64,000 nt of DNA, taken from positions 31,495,550 through 31,559,549 of the forward strand of contig JAFMSR010000012.1 in the NCBI GenBank assembly GCA_022818135.1, given 5' to 3'. The notes below the pieces were generated by a model. It saw nothing but the letters and a program-made list of their open reading frames with translations. It made no database searches and had not been told where the DNA came from. Position 1 is the stretch's first letter. Every line of letters starts with the position of its first letter. The position numbers and the translations under genes are program-made. Positions 27,725 through 40,550 of this stretch are shown piece by piece. The DNA comes from Saxidomus purpurata (taxonomy: Eukaryota > Mollusca > Bivalvia > Venerida > Veneridae).

Positions 27725-30700
27725 ACAGAAAAGAAAACATGATGTAGACCTCTACAGACATAAAACAACATTGGACGTGTCCTTGAACTGCGTCGGTAAG
27801 GTAAAATATATAAGAAAACATTATGTCATTTCTTCAAGTTTTCATGACAGCATCAGTTACAACGAGGTTTGTATTTCATTCAACCTTATTATTTTTTTCA
27901 ATTGCCTGCCATTTAAAATCTAGTCAATTAATTTCAACATGTACACAAGGTACATTGAAATTATACTCACAAAAAAATCATTTTTTTATTGTTTGCAAGT
28001 CTTTCCAAACAAGATTAATGCTATTTTTATAGATTTTTCTTCAAGGACCAACGAAAACACAAAACTTCTTATATTGTGCAAAATTGTCATGATACATAAT
28101 ATATGAAGACTGACCAAGATTTAAAACTGGTTATAAGTAGAAACTTGTTTTTTTTAGAAAAATCGCGTTTTGCCAATGTCAGACTGACTCGCAGATATTT
28201 AACTTTGCGCAAGGATAAATTATTCGCATAAGTTCTAAAGTCTGCAGAAAACTGGCCACAGTGTATATAGGGAAAATAAATTGCACTTGAAACTTAGTTG
28301 GTTAACAATATAATAAGCACAACTTGAGTTGGGTGAAAATCCAACAAGGGATTTAAGAGATGAAGAACTGAAATTTTTTCAACTTTAAGGCCCTTCAACA
28401 GTGGCCTTAACCTCCCTCATGAAACAGAAAGTCTGGCTTTGACAACATGATGCACAACAGTTACTAGACTTCAAATTGATGCTTCCATAAAAGTAAGATG
28501 AAAATCCAACAACCCTGGTTAAGGGGTTGTCAACCTAAGCTAGGCCTGTTCAATTCAAGTAACGCTGGCTAATATTTCTTTCCGAAATTTAATTTTGCTG
28601 TAAAGTATTAAACAATACATTTATAAAGGAAGTGAAACTTCACTACCAGATTACTCTTTATGTCATAGCCACACACTGAGGCATAATAAAAATACAATTT
28701 TTAGGTATTTACTTCTCAGTTTAACATTACGTTCCTCCCCAGGCAAAATATGCACAAGGTTAGTCCAAATTAAAGTACCTCCGTAAAACGATACATACCA
28801 ATTTTACAAGATACAGCCCAGCTACAAGATATTTGTTGCGATAATTATACCCCGGCTTGTCAAATATGGAAACAATGTTTTTTGTGAGTACCTGTATGTA
28901 AACAGTAAAGCAGCCAAGGTCAGTAATAGTTCGACATCCCATAATTACTGAAGGGCGTATCTATAGCTTGGGAGGTTGCGCGATATGATGACAATGCAAA
29001 GGGGAATACCAACATAGCTGCTGCAAGCTGCAATTACGTAAACCATGATCACGCAAAAAAATGGTAAGGACAAACTAACAACCAAACAATGCATTTATTT
29101 ATGAAACTTTCATTAATGTTGGATGTGATATAATCTACAGGGTTCATTAAATCTAATTGCCAGTAATGAATTCAATTAGCACTGTGTGAAAGTGAACTTT
29201 AGGCTAGACACAGACATGTACCCACATTATATCCTTAAAATACAATTACAATTCTTTTTGTTAACCAGTAAATTTGTTTAAAGATTATAAAATACATTAG
29301 ACTATTGCATTGACCTTGAGACAGGTGGCTCCCTCATCCCCAACTTCAGTTAATGCCAGATCAACTGAACCTAAGATTCTGTGCAAAGTAGTATTTTACA
29401 AGCTATTTTTAAAGCTTATAATTAATATATAAAATCCTTTCAAGTTTCCATCCACTTGGAAGGAAGTAGAGATAATAGTAAAGTGCAGGTTAACCTTTCC
29501 TACCAGAGATCAAACATGCAGAAGATAATAGGAGTCTCGGAGTCAGACAGTTATTAACCCTTGGAATATAGTGTGTCATGAGAAATGGGAGAGAACCTAG
29601 ACAGCCCCCTAGAGGGACGATCAAAAATTTTTATTGACTAGCTTCAATAAATTATTACTGCAGACTGGTCGTAGCAATTTTTTAAACTGTGATAAAATCT
29701 TTTACATGACTAAACAAGCATAAAACATAGGAACCTTATGGGATTGCCTCTACTTGTGTGTCTGATCGTATCATAATCATGCAAACTTGTGTCCTTTCCA
29801 AGTAAACAAATGCTGCTTTTATGAGCTATGCAACATTCTATGGTCGTTTGAATGGCAACAGGGAAAGTAAGCCAGAAATTGTGTGTTTTATAGTGAATTA
29901 TTATTCACTTTTGGACAAATGAGAACGCTGTCTAAAGAAAAATTAGTGATGGATGAATCATCATTTCTTGAATGTAAGTTTGAAAACTTTTTTTTACATT
30001 CCTTGTCTGCAATATAACCCTATACTCCAAATTCAACTCCATTCACCTGACAGTCACCTCCTGCTGTCTTACAACATCATTTCACCCTGATACAACAGGA
30101 GAGCCCATGATAACTGTTGGATCACTGGGTATTTTCAAGGATTGAGAGACTATTCATGTCAGCAAGTTCCACTTTTTTATGCAAAGGTAATCAACTTTTG
30201 TGAGGTCATTTATATTCTTTACAACACAAGTCATGTTTCAATACAATTTATACATAGAACTTAATATTATAAGACACAAAAATAAAACAAATAGCATAAA
30301 TAATAATTTTGTTTTAATGGTTCAGGAAATGAAGTAATGACCACTAAAATCCCCTATAAGTGCTCCTTTCACAAGGAATGCTTCAGTTAAGTCGGTAATT
30401 ATTGACCAACCCTTTTTATATGAACGTTAAGTGCCAAGCATGTTTTGTACATTGGCAGAACCTCAAGTAAGCTAAACATGTTTTGGCTGGCTTACTGTAT
30501 CTGGCTGATTAGGTTGGCGCAGGAATAAATCATGAACATAGGCTCAATGAATTATCTCACATGTTACAGCAATTGCACCAATCCAATACATTCAAACTTG
30601 CAGTGTATCAAGTAAAAACATTCTGCTTCACAAAGTCAGTGCAGTGTCAGACATTTTGTTACTATTCCAAGACTTATCTTCTCTGTACTGACTGAAAATT

Positions 30701-31095
30701 TTCGAATATGCCAAACTGCAAGTATAAATGACATCAGCAATAGGACAAGATTTGGCCATCATCTAGCGAGAGGTTCCACAGACCTTATGTGTTCCTTTTC
30801 TGTAGGTTTTTCCCCAAAAAAGTAATTACTACTACTACTACTTATAATAATAATATTGTTAACAGTGGAAATAATTCTTGCAGATAATTCTAGCATCTGA
30901 TGTGTTTCTACTAACTGGTGTATCAGCACCATATCTTGTAACTTCAAAAAGGGAGATAATTAATCTATTACTCGCAATAGTTTTTTTTTGTATACACAGG
31001 ATAACAAGATGCCCTTTACAGCCATTATCGCTTTACTGGACCAACTAGACTGTTCAGAGTAAGTTTTGTGACAAACTTTTATAATATTATCAAGA
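27725..31095. other. Intron between CUB and LDLa exons, no recognised content
   Basis: AT-rich. The minus-strand frame at 28760-28942 and the plus frames at 27714-28032 have no domain. Nothing supportable beyond simple sequence. Confidence 0.4.
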
Positions 31096-31098
31096 AAC

Positions 31099-31662
31099 AT
31101 AACGGCCAAGATGGCCCTATATCACTCACCTGGGACTTATGACAATATGTGACCCTAGCTGACCTATGTTCAAATTGGCCTAGATTTCATCAAGGAAATC
31201 TTACTTACCCTGTTTCATGAAGACCCATTGCTATTACATACGCAAGGTTTTTCTATGATTTGACCTGGTGACCTAGTTTTGACCCCAGCTGACCCATGTT
31301 CGAACTAGACCTAAATTTCATCAAGGTAATCTTACCGACCATGTTTCATGGTCCCTGTGACCTATCTTTTAACCCTAGATGACCCATGTTAAAACTCAAC
31401 CTAGATTTGATCAAGGTAATCATACTGATCAAGTTTTTAAATTGGTCCAATGAAAATGCAACCTCTATAGCATACACAAGGTTTTTCTATGCTTTGACCC
31501 CGTGACCTTGTTTTTGACCAGAGATGACCAATGTTCGAACTCAACCTAGATTTAGGGGGGGGGGGGGGGGGGGGGGTTAAACCCTGGACCTTATTTATTG
31601 GGGGGGGGGGGTTTTCCCCTCGGCTTCCAGATGGAATCCAGAAGAGACGGCAATGTTGGAAA

Positions 31663-31716
<54 letters not shown>

Positions 31717-31830
31717 CAACCTAGATTTCATCAAGGTTGTCATTCTAACTAAGTTTCATGAAGATCCAGTGAAAAATGCAGCCTCTATTGCATACGCAAG
31801 TTTAAATGTGGACAGAACAATATGTTCAGC
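31099..31830 (+). mobile_element. Family A element interrupted by poly-G tracts
   Basis: Left end ACGGCCAAGATGGCCCTATATCACTCACCTG. The core units 'gacctagttttgaccccagctgacccatgtt' and 'atttcatcaaggtaat' are clear on both sides of the poly-G block. No GGTGAGCTAAAA right end is seen. Confidence 0.7.
31554..31716. repeat. Poly-G tracts inside a family A unit
   Basis: Three G runs (about 22, 11 and 52 nt) flank two short unique pieces. The text before ('caacctagattta') and after ('gtcaacctagatttcatc') is the same point of the repeat unit, suggesting local duplication, misassembly or consensus error rather than biology. Confidence 0.8.
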
Positions 31831-31844
31831 GGAAATAATTCTTG

Positions 31845-32205
31845 AAGTTTGGGTCTCTGTGACCTTGACCTTTGACCCCATAAACAGTAGTGATTATCTA
31901 CTCAGTAAGACTAATAATTATTGTCCTACGAAGTTTGAACACTGCGGGTGATATCAATCTCATATCATTAAGTGGAAATGATTTTTCAAAGTTTGTATCA
32001 CTGTGACCTTTGACACACTGGCCCTATAACCAATATAGGGATCATCTATAGATTTCAGGCAATCTTCTGAGCAAGTTTCATGAAAGTCAAATTAAATTGT
32101 GCACTAACAGCATTATCACGGAAACATTTACTGACAGACAGATGGATGGATGGATGGATGGATAGAGAACAGACAAACCACCATAAAAAGTTTGTTGCAG
32201 TATCA
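31845..32205. repeat. Second CTTGACCTTTGACC-type repeat block
   Basis: About two units related to 20870-21470 ('gtgaccttgacctttgacccc', 'gggatcatct', 'tctgagcaagttt'), then (GATG)n near 32140 and 'gacaaaccaccat'. This supports one dispersed element with a microsatellite near its end. Confidence 0.65.
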
Positions 32206-32209
32206 ATTT

Positions 32210-33180
32210 TAAGACTAAAAGTCCCTTCGGCAGCGCAGACATAAGGTGCAAGTATCATTTTGCTGCAGCACTCCCACTTATTTCAGTCTTAGATTCTCAC
32301 CAAAGCAACTCTACTCCATTATTAACATTATTTTTCAATATATTTTTATGAAAACTACAATGTTTCAACAATATCTTTCTATGTTTTCAACCAGACTACA
32401 TACAAAAAATGCAATCTCAGATTTAGACATAATGATGCATTACAGTAATAAAATATCTGCCTGGCTTTTAAATGTCTGGCTTGTACAAAACATTATTACA
32501 TAAAAGTATGTAATTATAGAACAAACCCAGATTTATTAAATGAGTCAATGTTCTATTTAAAAAAACTGTCCGCTTCTCTACTGACATCAGATAATTAACA
32601 CTTTGTCAAACCTACACATTTGTATACAGACAAACACACTTACATACACACACAGACGGATATTGTATTTTGAAGGTAAAAATAAATACATGTCACTTTT
32701 ATAATGACCAGGAAGGCCAGTTGACCTGCCAGGACTACTGAGCTGTTCATGGTGAGGTCTTAGTTTTACTACCAAAGTAAAGACAATACTGGTTAATTGG
32801 TCTGCCATTACGCAATACAATTTATATTATTTGACAGGTCATGTGATTGAAATATTATGAATATAATCCACAAATCAGCTGTGACTCAGCAAGTTTCCAA
32901 TTACTTCATACAAAGATATTGTTTTCAGCCAAATGCAACGTAACTTAATTTTCAGACAATTATTTGCATAATACTTGGTACCAGATATTGTAAATTTTAA
33001 ATATTCATTATAAATGTAACTACACAAAACTCCAGGGAATTCAGGTAAGGCCAAAACAATCTATATCTTTGGGTTATATGCTTCACATCAACCGTGTTGT
33101 TATCTTTCATTCAAATACTAAGTTTAGTAGGCATTTTTAAGAAATCAGAACTAAAATTATTATTCAACATGATTAAAATA
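32210..33180. other. Intron, no recognised content
   Basis: Only short frames without domains. Confidence 0.4.
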
Positions 33181-33189
33181 CCCCAAAAT

Positions 33190-33235
33190 AAGAGGGCCAT
33201 GATATTTCATCCGAGTACCATTGCACTTACTTAAG
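33190..33235 (+). mobile_element. Family A left-end fragment
   Basis: ATAAGAGGGCCATGATATTTC followed by ATCCGAGTACCATT. The right stem arm is lost. Confidence 0.45.
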
Positions 33236-33254
33236 GAAGATATTTGTTGTTTAT

Positions 33255-34320
33255 GGGTGTCAGTAGTTGCTATGGAAGTCAGTGGTTGCTAGGGGAGTCA
33301 GTGGTTGCTCAAAAAGTTACTGGCTGCTAAAAGTTACCCATGGTTCATACAGAAGTTCTGAGACAAAATTCAAGTACTTTTCACATACTTTTCAAGTACT
33401 TTTTCTAATTTTCAAGTCAGGATACATGGTCAAATGTCGCCTAAAATCATATTTGGAACACAATGTAATATGTATCTTTGTTATTCAAATTAATATCGAG
33501 CAAAATACATGTTGATAATCTCAATATTTACTTGTTATTCAAATCTGGATTTTTGTCATGAGGAACAACTGTAATGACTCATTGGAACATTAATTTGTCA
33601 GATTTTGTTTATAAATGTTTTTCTTCTCGTTGATGACTCTTCGACGCACTTTCCCCCATAATACGCTATGTCTATAAGTTTATCCAACACAACGTAAGTA
33701 CACTTGTGTTAGTTCCCCTAAAAATCCTTTTTCCATGCTTTATAACTATCATTCATGAGCAATGTCGATGAGAAACTGCACTTATTTCAGCTAAATTTCA
33801 CAAATTTTCTGCAACCATGACTTTTGGTAAAGGGAAATCACTCCGGAAGCAAGCGTGTCTAAATTCCCGAATCCGGTACGAAGTTGATACATCACATGCG
33901 AGTAGGTACGATAGACTCGTACAGAAAAAGATACAGACTGTTTTCTCGTCATTTTAAGGCATGATACAATTATTTTGGAGTTTTTTTTATGCGGAACATA
34001 CCAATTCAATGACTTTTTAAAGAAATTTTTCAAAATCAGGTACTTTTCAAGGACTTTTTCTCAGCACATAATTCAAGTACTTGGCATCAAATTCAAGTAC
34101 TTTTCAAGGCCTGTGCGAACCATGTTACCAGCTACCAATGGCAGCCAGTGGTTGCATTGAAAAATAACTGGTCACTTTGGAAAGTCAGTGACTGCCAAAG
34201 AATAAATTTGTTGCTAAGGGCAGTAAGAGGCTGCTAATGAAGTCGCTGGTCACTAGTCAAACTTGACAGTTGCTAAGGAAGTCACTGGTTGTAAAGGAAG
34301 TCAGTGGTTGCTATTTTAGT
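33255..34320. repeat. About 20-bp minisatellite split by a transposon
   Basis: Repeats of 'gaagtcagtggttgcta' occur on both sides of the element at 33339-34124 (33265-33330 and 34130-34315), so the insertion landed inside an existing tandem array. Confidence 0.75.
33339..34124. mobile_element. Non-autonomous TIR transposon with 5-bp TSD (copy 1)
   Basis: The element begins CATGGTTCATACAG and ends CTGTGCGAACCATG, an imperfect TIR of about 14 bp. Direct repeats TTACC flank it at 33334-33338 and 34125-34129. Subterminal 'attcaagtacttttcaagg' repeats occur in both orientations. The sequence matches the 62545-63746 copy over its whole length. Superfamily is not settled; a 5-bp TSD occurs in some hAT groups and in Transib. 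A small conserved frame starting ATGACTTTTGG at about 33819 is shared with copy 2. Confidence 0.85.
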
Positions 34321-34463
34321 ATGTGAATATACATAGATAATGATTACAAGATACAATTTTGAGCCAGAATCGCTCTACTGAACCCAAGCATCTGTGATTT
34401 GACCTGGTGGGATTGGAGGTACATGTCATCCTCAAGACAGGAACATCTGACCAACATTTCATG

Positions 34464-35338
34464 ACAAGAGGGCCAAGATGGCCCTATATCACTCACCTGT
34501 GACCTACTTAAGCCCATATGTGACCAGACTTCAACTCTAAACTATATCTTAAACACAAACATCCTGTTTCACATTGACACAACAAACCTGCAGACCAATT
34601 TACAGAATGATTGGCTATAAACTGTAACTTCTAGAGAACCAACAATGTTTTCCTCTGAAATGACCTAGTGACCTAGTTTTTAATCCCAGGTGATCCACAC
34701 AAACATTCTGACCAATTTTTATGATGATTGGGTTGTAAATGTCACCAGTATGGCATACACATGGTTTTGAACTGGGTGACCTAGTTTTTGACCTCAGATG
34801 ACCTATATTCAATATTGACCTAAATTTCAGTAAGACAATCATACTGACCAACTTTCACAACCTTTATTGCGTATACATGATTTTCCCATGATTTGACCCC
34901 TTGATTATTGTTTTTGACAGCAGAAGACCAATATTCAAACTATCTAAATTTTATCAAGATAATCGTTCTGACCAAGTTTTATCAAGATCAATGAAAAATG
35001 CAACCAATATCGCATACACAAGGGTTTTCTATAATTTCACCATGTGACCTAGTTTTTTTTACCCCAGAACACAATTTAGATTTCATCAAGGCAGTTAGTC
35101 TTACCAAGTTTTGTGAAGATCAATGAAAAATGCAAACTCTATTGCATTCAAAAGGTTTTTCTACGATTTGACCCTGTGACCTAGTTTTTGGCCCCAGATG
35201 ACCCATATTGAACCCAACCTAGATTTTATCAAGGCTGTCATACTGACTAAGTTTCATGAAGATACTAAAAATTTCTATTGCATACAGAAGGTTAAGTGTG
35301 GACAAACAGACGAGGGATCACCTTTGTGAGCTAAAATA
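34464..35338 (+). mobile_element. Family A Helentron-like element
   Basis: Left ACAAGAGGGCCAAGATGGCC with perfect AGGGCC/GGCCCT stem. Right CCTTTGTGAGCTAAAAT (arm partly decayed). About five 140-bp-type units lie between, with a GTGGACAAACAGACGAGGG stretch near the right end. Confidence 0.82.
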
Positions 35339-35339
35339 A

Positions 35340-36940
35340 TTCAAGGGAGAGACTTCTTTCATATAATGCAAAATTATCAGCCTTATCAATTTGTCAAAAA
35401 TTGGCTTAGCCTATAAAATTCAACCAAGGTCTTTTTCAAATATCAAATTACAGGTAAAACCATAAAGATTTCCTGATACAGTTTTATGTGCAGATGTACT
35501 ATTTGTAGTGCACTTTTTAGTACAAATTTATTTCCACTCTTCAAACATCTTAGAAAGCTTTAAACATTACAATGTACAAATTTAAAATACACACTTAAAA
35601 AATTGTTATCTAGATTTTGGACAGCTATCTTTCCTGTAAATTCTTCAAATTCAAATAGACTGTTCTTGAGCAGTAATACAAACCTGAAGTTATTCATGTA
35701 AACATGTTTACATACGCCACCTGAATGCACTTGAAAATTTTTGCTGTCTGCACCTGGTTAATTACATGTATCTACATATTTCAAAGTTTAGTCGTCTATT
35801 TATTGCTCCTCAATTCTTTTTAACAAAACTAACCCTGCCTCTAAACCAAGCTTCCACTCTATATCTGAATTTTGGATCCCGTCCTTCTATTGTGTAGTCA
35901 GATACCCCAATATCAGTCCTTATTGCAACTGTTTATCATGCCTTTTTAGTTATTGCTATATCCAAAGTGACAAGTCCCCACCTACTTCTCAAACTCCTCT
36001 TGCAGTAACCTGTTCAAATATTATCCATTAAGTAAATTGTTATACTCCGAGCACCTTTCCAGATGCAGGTAGCCCTTCCAGCAATGATGCCTCTTAATTT
36101 GCGAACAAAGCAAATCCTGATCAACCTGACCATACTTCACAACCTCTTGGCTCCTTAACCAGCACAGCTTCGCTATTCACCCAACACTCAATTTTCAGTG
36201 TACCACCACTTGAACAAATTACAGAAATGTCTTAGAAAATTGGGGGGAGTAAGTAATACTGACACTATATTGAGCTCTCTGAGTTCAGTTAGATAAAATG
36301 ACAATTATTATGAGCTTGAAAATTTGGGGTGTGTGTATGTATGTCAATGTTTCTGAAACAAAATATTGTCTGTGTGTTTTTGAAGCAGGAATCTGGAAGA
36401 ACTTCCCATAGATCGGTAACTGATGATCCAATGCCCTAGTGACAGAAGTAATGAAATTTACCATTAAATCCATGGCTATCCTACAGAGACTAATATCTGA
36501 AAACCACTCCGGCTATGACGGATGTGCACGCAAGATGACAGCTTACAATCAATGTGCACATGCTGCATGGACAATCTATTTCCTACTTGGGTTAAGTACA
36601 AGTCCTCGATTATCTTGTTACTATCAGGCAAATCTTTTAAAACACATATGAAATACTCCATCAAGCAAACAGAATAACTTTTAGCAAGATAGGAAATCAC
36701 TTCAATTTTGCAGGCCATTGCACAACGTAAAAACAGATAAAACATGATTTCCCTATGGTTTTAATTTCTAACCAAGTAAACCTTAGCCGCCTGCAAAAAC
36801 ATATACTTCTAGTCTGTTCTATTCTATTCTGTTCTTATTCTTTCATTCACTCACTCAATCAAGCCATATTTCCAAGGCTAGGTTAGAATTGTCAGAACAT
36901 TTGTACATTGATTTTGAACAATGCACTGGGTATTTCAATA
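35340..36940. other. Intron, no recognised content
   Basis: AT-rich. Frames at 36285-36745 on both strands lack domains. Confidence 0.4.
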
Positions 36941-36945
36941 AAATA

Positions 36946-37600
36946 AACAAGACAGCCAAGTAGGCCCCAAGTCGCTCATCTGAGCAAGTTGTAATTCATG
37001 GAATTAATGTCAGTAATAAAAGTGGCCCCTGTCTGCACTGGACCATTTTCTCTTTTTTGAAAAGAGGACAATGGAAGGGTTTGGTGACATTCCATCCATT
37101 GGTTCGTAAGAGGCCGTTCAAAGGCTTTTCTAATTTTAGTCACAGCGTCCCTTGTGTGCACTGGATGGGAACCATCATCCTGTTTATTGAATGGAGACAA
37201 AGCAAAGATGAAAAGTAGCCATTTAGAAGTGTTTCTATTTTTAGTCACAGTGGCCCCTGTGTGCACTGAACGGAAACGTTTTTGAAGGACAATGCAAGGA
37301 TGCTACAGAGCAAGTTTGGAGACATTCCATCCATTTGTTCACGAGAACCAGTCTAAAGACTTTTCTTATTTTAGTTACAGCGGCCCTTGTGTGCACTGGA
37401 CCAGAACCATTTCCCTTTCTAAAGGATGTTACAGGGCAAGTTCGGTGACATTCAATCTGTTGGTTCATGGAGAAGCTGTTTAAAGGTTTTTCTAATTTTA
37501 GTAACTGCACTGAACCTTAAAACCTTTAGCTATCTGTAAAGAAGGTCTGGTCAATGCAAAGATACTTCAGAAAAATCTGGTCTGTAGCTTCTGACTTTAA
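36946..37600 (+). mobile_element. Family A variant with about 128-bp core units
   Basis: Left end ACAAGACAGCCAAGTAGGCCCC (decayed stem) followed by AAGTCGCTCATCTGAGCAAG. Core units carry 'tttttctaattttagtcacagcggcccctgtgtgcactgga' and 'gacattccatccattggttc' at spacings of 108, 127 and 129 bp. The open minus-strand frames here follow the repeat unit and are not genes. No right terminus found. Confidence 0.65.
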
Positions 37601-38810
37601 AATGCTGACAATGAAGGCCGAACTACTCACCCGTACTTATAGCTCATCCAGACTCTCAGGCTCACATGAACAAAAAGATGAAGGAAACTGTTTTCTCTGT
37701 AGACTCATTTTCTACATTTGACTTCAGATCAAAAAGAGATTTTAAAGGAGGACTTAAATTAACATTTCGACATAATGACCCAAATAATTGAACTAGCTTG
37801 GTAAAACTACACCCTTGGCTTATGTTTGATCAGGATTGGTTCTAAATCAAGCTAGCAACAAAGTCTAAGAGCAAATCTGCTTTGTCTCAAATAAACCTTC
37901 TTTTTTCCCCATTTCAACTTGATAGGTCTAACGTAATTACTTTTCAGCAGGAAAACTCCCTAAAAAACTGATTTTCTGTGCTTGTAAGTCTGATCAGGCA
38001 TAGCTATGGACATCAGAGAATTATATATAATTTTATTAAGTATATTCAGACCTAACCTATCAGCTAGGGCTACCTCCCAGACAATAAATGAGATTTAAAG
38101 AGACAATTAATCATTCATCAAGTCATCAGATAACCCTCTAACCAAAGTTTTACCAATCATACTCCAGACATCAGGAAACATGATTTATCACTGTATTTAT
38201 GTCATTACCTCAACATACTGCACAATCTTGAAAATACATTTGTATCTTATCTGGAATGTCATAAAGGCAATATTACAGATTATTATACATTGCTTCCATA
38301 ATATTTTATTAATCTGAGTAATATTATTAGTTTCAAATAGAACAATATAAAAGAAGCCAACTTATTAATTGCATTGAAATTCTTATTCAGAACCATTTAG
38401 ACATCATGTCTATAAACGGTATTCTGGGTAACAATGGCCCTATAATCACTGTCATATACGTGAATCGGTTGGGCTTGGATTTCCGTGATCCGGTAGGGAC
38501 ACCTCAAGATGGTGGACTTACATCCCATCCCATCAAGAATTGAACACTCCCTAAGAAAACCCGGTGAACCTTGCAGCTTACAAAAATGAAGAAAAAGCCA
38601 AAAACGAACAGGCACATTTTGTTGATCATAGTTTCTAAAGTGTTTGATACAATACCCAGGTATATTGTGTACTGTGATTTAGAAACAAACCTTAATTGCT
38701 TCATCACCAACTGTCATTTTAACTTTTCCAAGTCCACAATCTAAGAAATCTCCTACTTTCAATTTGAGGTATCCTGTCACAGGTGGGAATTTCCGTAAAA
38801 TATTGGTAAA
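37601..38810. other. Intron, no recognised content
   Basis: Nothing supportable. Confidence 0.4.
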
Positions 38811-40415
38811 ACAAGAGGGCCATGATGGCCCTTTATCGCTCACCCCAGGACATTTGGACTGAAAATGTTACCTCCAGAGTGTAAACAAGGCTTTTCCATA
38901 TTTGAGCTGTGTGACCTAGTTTTTGACCCCAGATGACCAATATTCGATCATGAGCTAGAAATCATCGAAACAACCTTTCTGACAAATTTCCAGGATATTT
39001 GGGCTGAAAATGTTACCTCTAGAGTATTAACAAGGTTTTTCCATATTTGGGCTGTGTGACCTAGTTTTTGACTCAAGATGACCCATATCTTAACTTGAGC
39101 TGGAAATCATCGAAACAACCTTTCTGACAAATTTCCAGGATATTTGGGCTGAAAATGTTACCTCTAGAGTGTTAACAAGGTTTTTCCATATTTGGGCTCT
39201 GTGACCTAATTTTTGACCCCCAGATGACCCATATTCGAACTTGAACTAGAAATCATAGAAACAACCTGTCTGACAAATTTCCAGGATATCTGGGCTGAAA
39301 ATGTTACCTCTAGAGTATTAACAAGGTTTTTCCATATTTGGGTTCTGTGACCTAGTTTTTGACCCCAGATGACCCATATTGAAACTTGAGCTAGAAATCA
39401 TCGAAACAACCTTTCTGACAAATTTCCAGGATATTTGGGCTGAAAATGTAACCTTTAGAGTGTTAACAAGGTTTTTCCATATTTGGGCTGTGACCTAGTT
39501 TTTGACCCAAGATGACCCATATTCGAACTTGAGCTAGAAATCATCAAAACAACCTTTCCGACAAATTTCCAGGATATTTGGGCTGAAAATGTTACCTCTA
39601 GAGTGTTAACAAGGTTTTTCCATATTTGGGCTATATGACCTAGTTTTTGACCCCAGATGACCCATATTCGAACTTGAGCTAGAAATCATAGAAACAACCT
39701 TTCTGACAAATTTCAAGGATATCTGGGCTGAAAATGTAACATCTAGAGTGTTAACAAGGTTTTTCCATATTTGGGCTCTGTGACCTAGTTTTTGTCCCCA
39801 GATGACCCATATCTGAACTTGGGCTAGAAATCATCGAAACAACCTTTCTGACATACTTCCAGGATATTTGGGCTGAAAATGTTACCTCTAGAGTGTTAAC
39901 AAGGTTTTTCCATATTCAGGCTGTGTGACCTAGTTTTTGACCCCAGGTGACCCATATCTGAACTTGGGCTAGAAATCATCGAAACAACTTTTCTGACATA
40001 CTTCCAGGATATTTGGGCTGAAAATGTTACCTCTAGAGTGTTAACAAGGTTTTTCCATATTTGGGCTGTGTGACCTAGTTTTTGACCCCAGGTGACCCAT
40101 ATTAAAACTTGAGCTAGAAATCAACCAAACAACCTTTCTGACAAATTGCCAGGATATTTGGACTGAAACAGTAGCCTCTAGAGCCTTAACAAGATTTTTC
40201 TATTTTTGGGTCATGTGACCTAGTTTTTCATCCGAGATGACCCATATTCGAACTCGTCCGAGTAATTACTGGGACAAACATCCTGACCAAGTTTCGTGAC
40301 AATTGAGGCAAAAATGTGACCACTAGAGTGTTAACGAACTAAGTGTGCACGGATGACGGACATTCATCGATCCTAATAGTTCAACCTGAGCCTACAGCTC
40401 AGGTGAGCTAAAAAC
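38811..40415 (+). mobile_element. Complete family A Helentron-like element with ten 145-bp tandem units
   Basis: The left terminus is ACAAGAGGGCCATGATGGCC (perfect 6-bp stem, 5-nt loop), then CTTTATCGCTCACCCC. The right terminus is CAGCTCAGGTGAGCTAAAAAC. Between them the motif TGACCTAGTTTTTGA (or close) recurs at 38912, 39057, 39202, 39348, 39491, 39636, 39781, 39926, 40071 and 40216, a period of 143-146 bp. Each unit contains 'gacccatattcgaacttgagctagaaatcatcgaaacaacc' and 'tctagagtgttaacaagg'. A GTGCACGGATGACGGACA stretch precedes the right end. It encodes nothing and must be mobilised in trans. Low divergence among units suggests recent expansion. Confidence 0.9.
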
Positions 40416-40526
40416 TAGGGTCGGGATAACACACTTTCTGGAAATGTAAAAGACCAAATAAAATGACTGTGTTTGCGACAAGCCTTTCTCAACAGATAAT
40501 TAACATTCACTTACAAAAAACACTTG

Positions 40527-40550
40527 GTGCTCTGAGGTGAGCTAAAAATA
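40527..40550 (+). mobile_element. Solo family A right end
   Basis: GCTCTGAGGTGAGCTAAAAAT without a matching left end, 110 bp after the complete element. Confidence 0.5.

Noticed and set aside
31531..31951. Poly-glycine open frames
   Set aside because: They translate poly-G tracts inside a mobile element.
36976..37510. Two minus-strand frames with repeated peptide VHTR..VTKIRK
   Set aside because: They follow the tandem core of a family A variant element and break when the unit length shifts.
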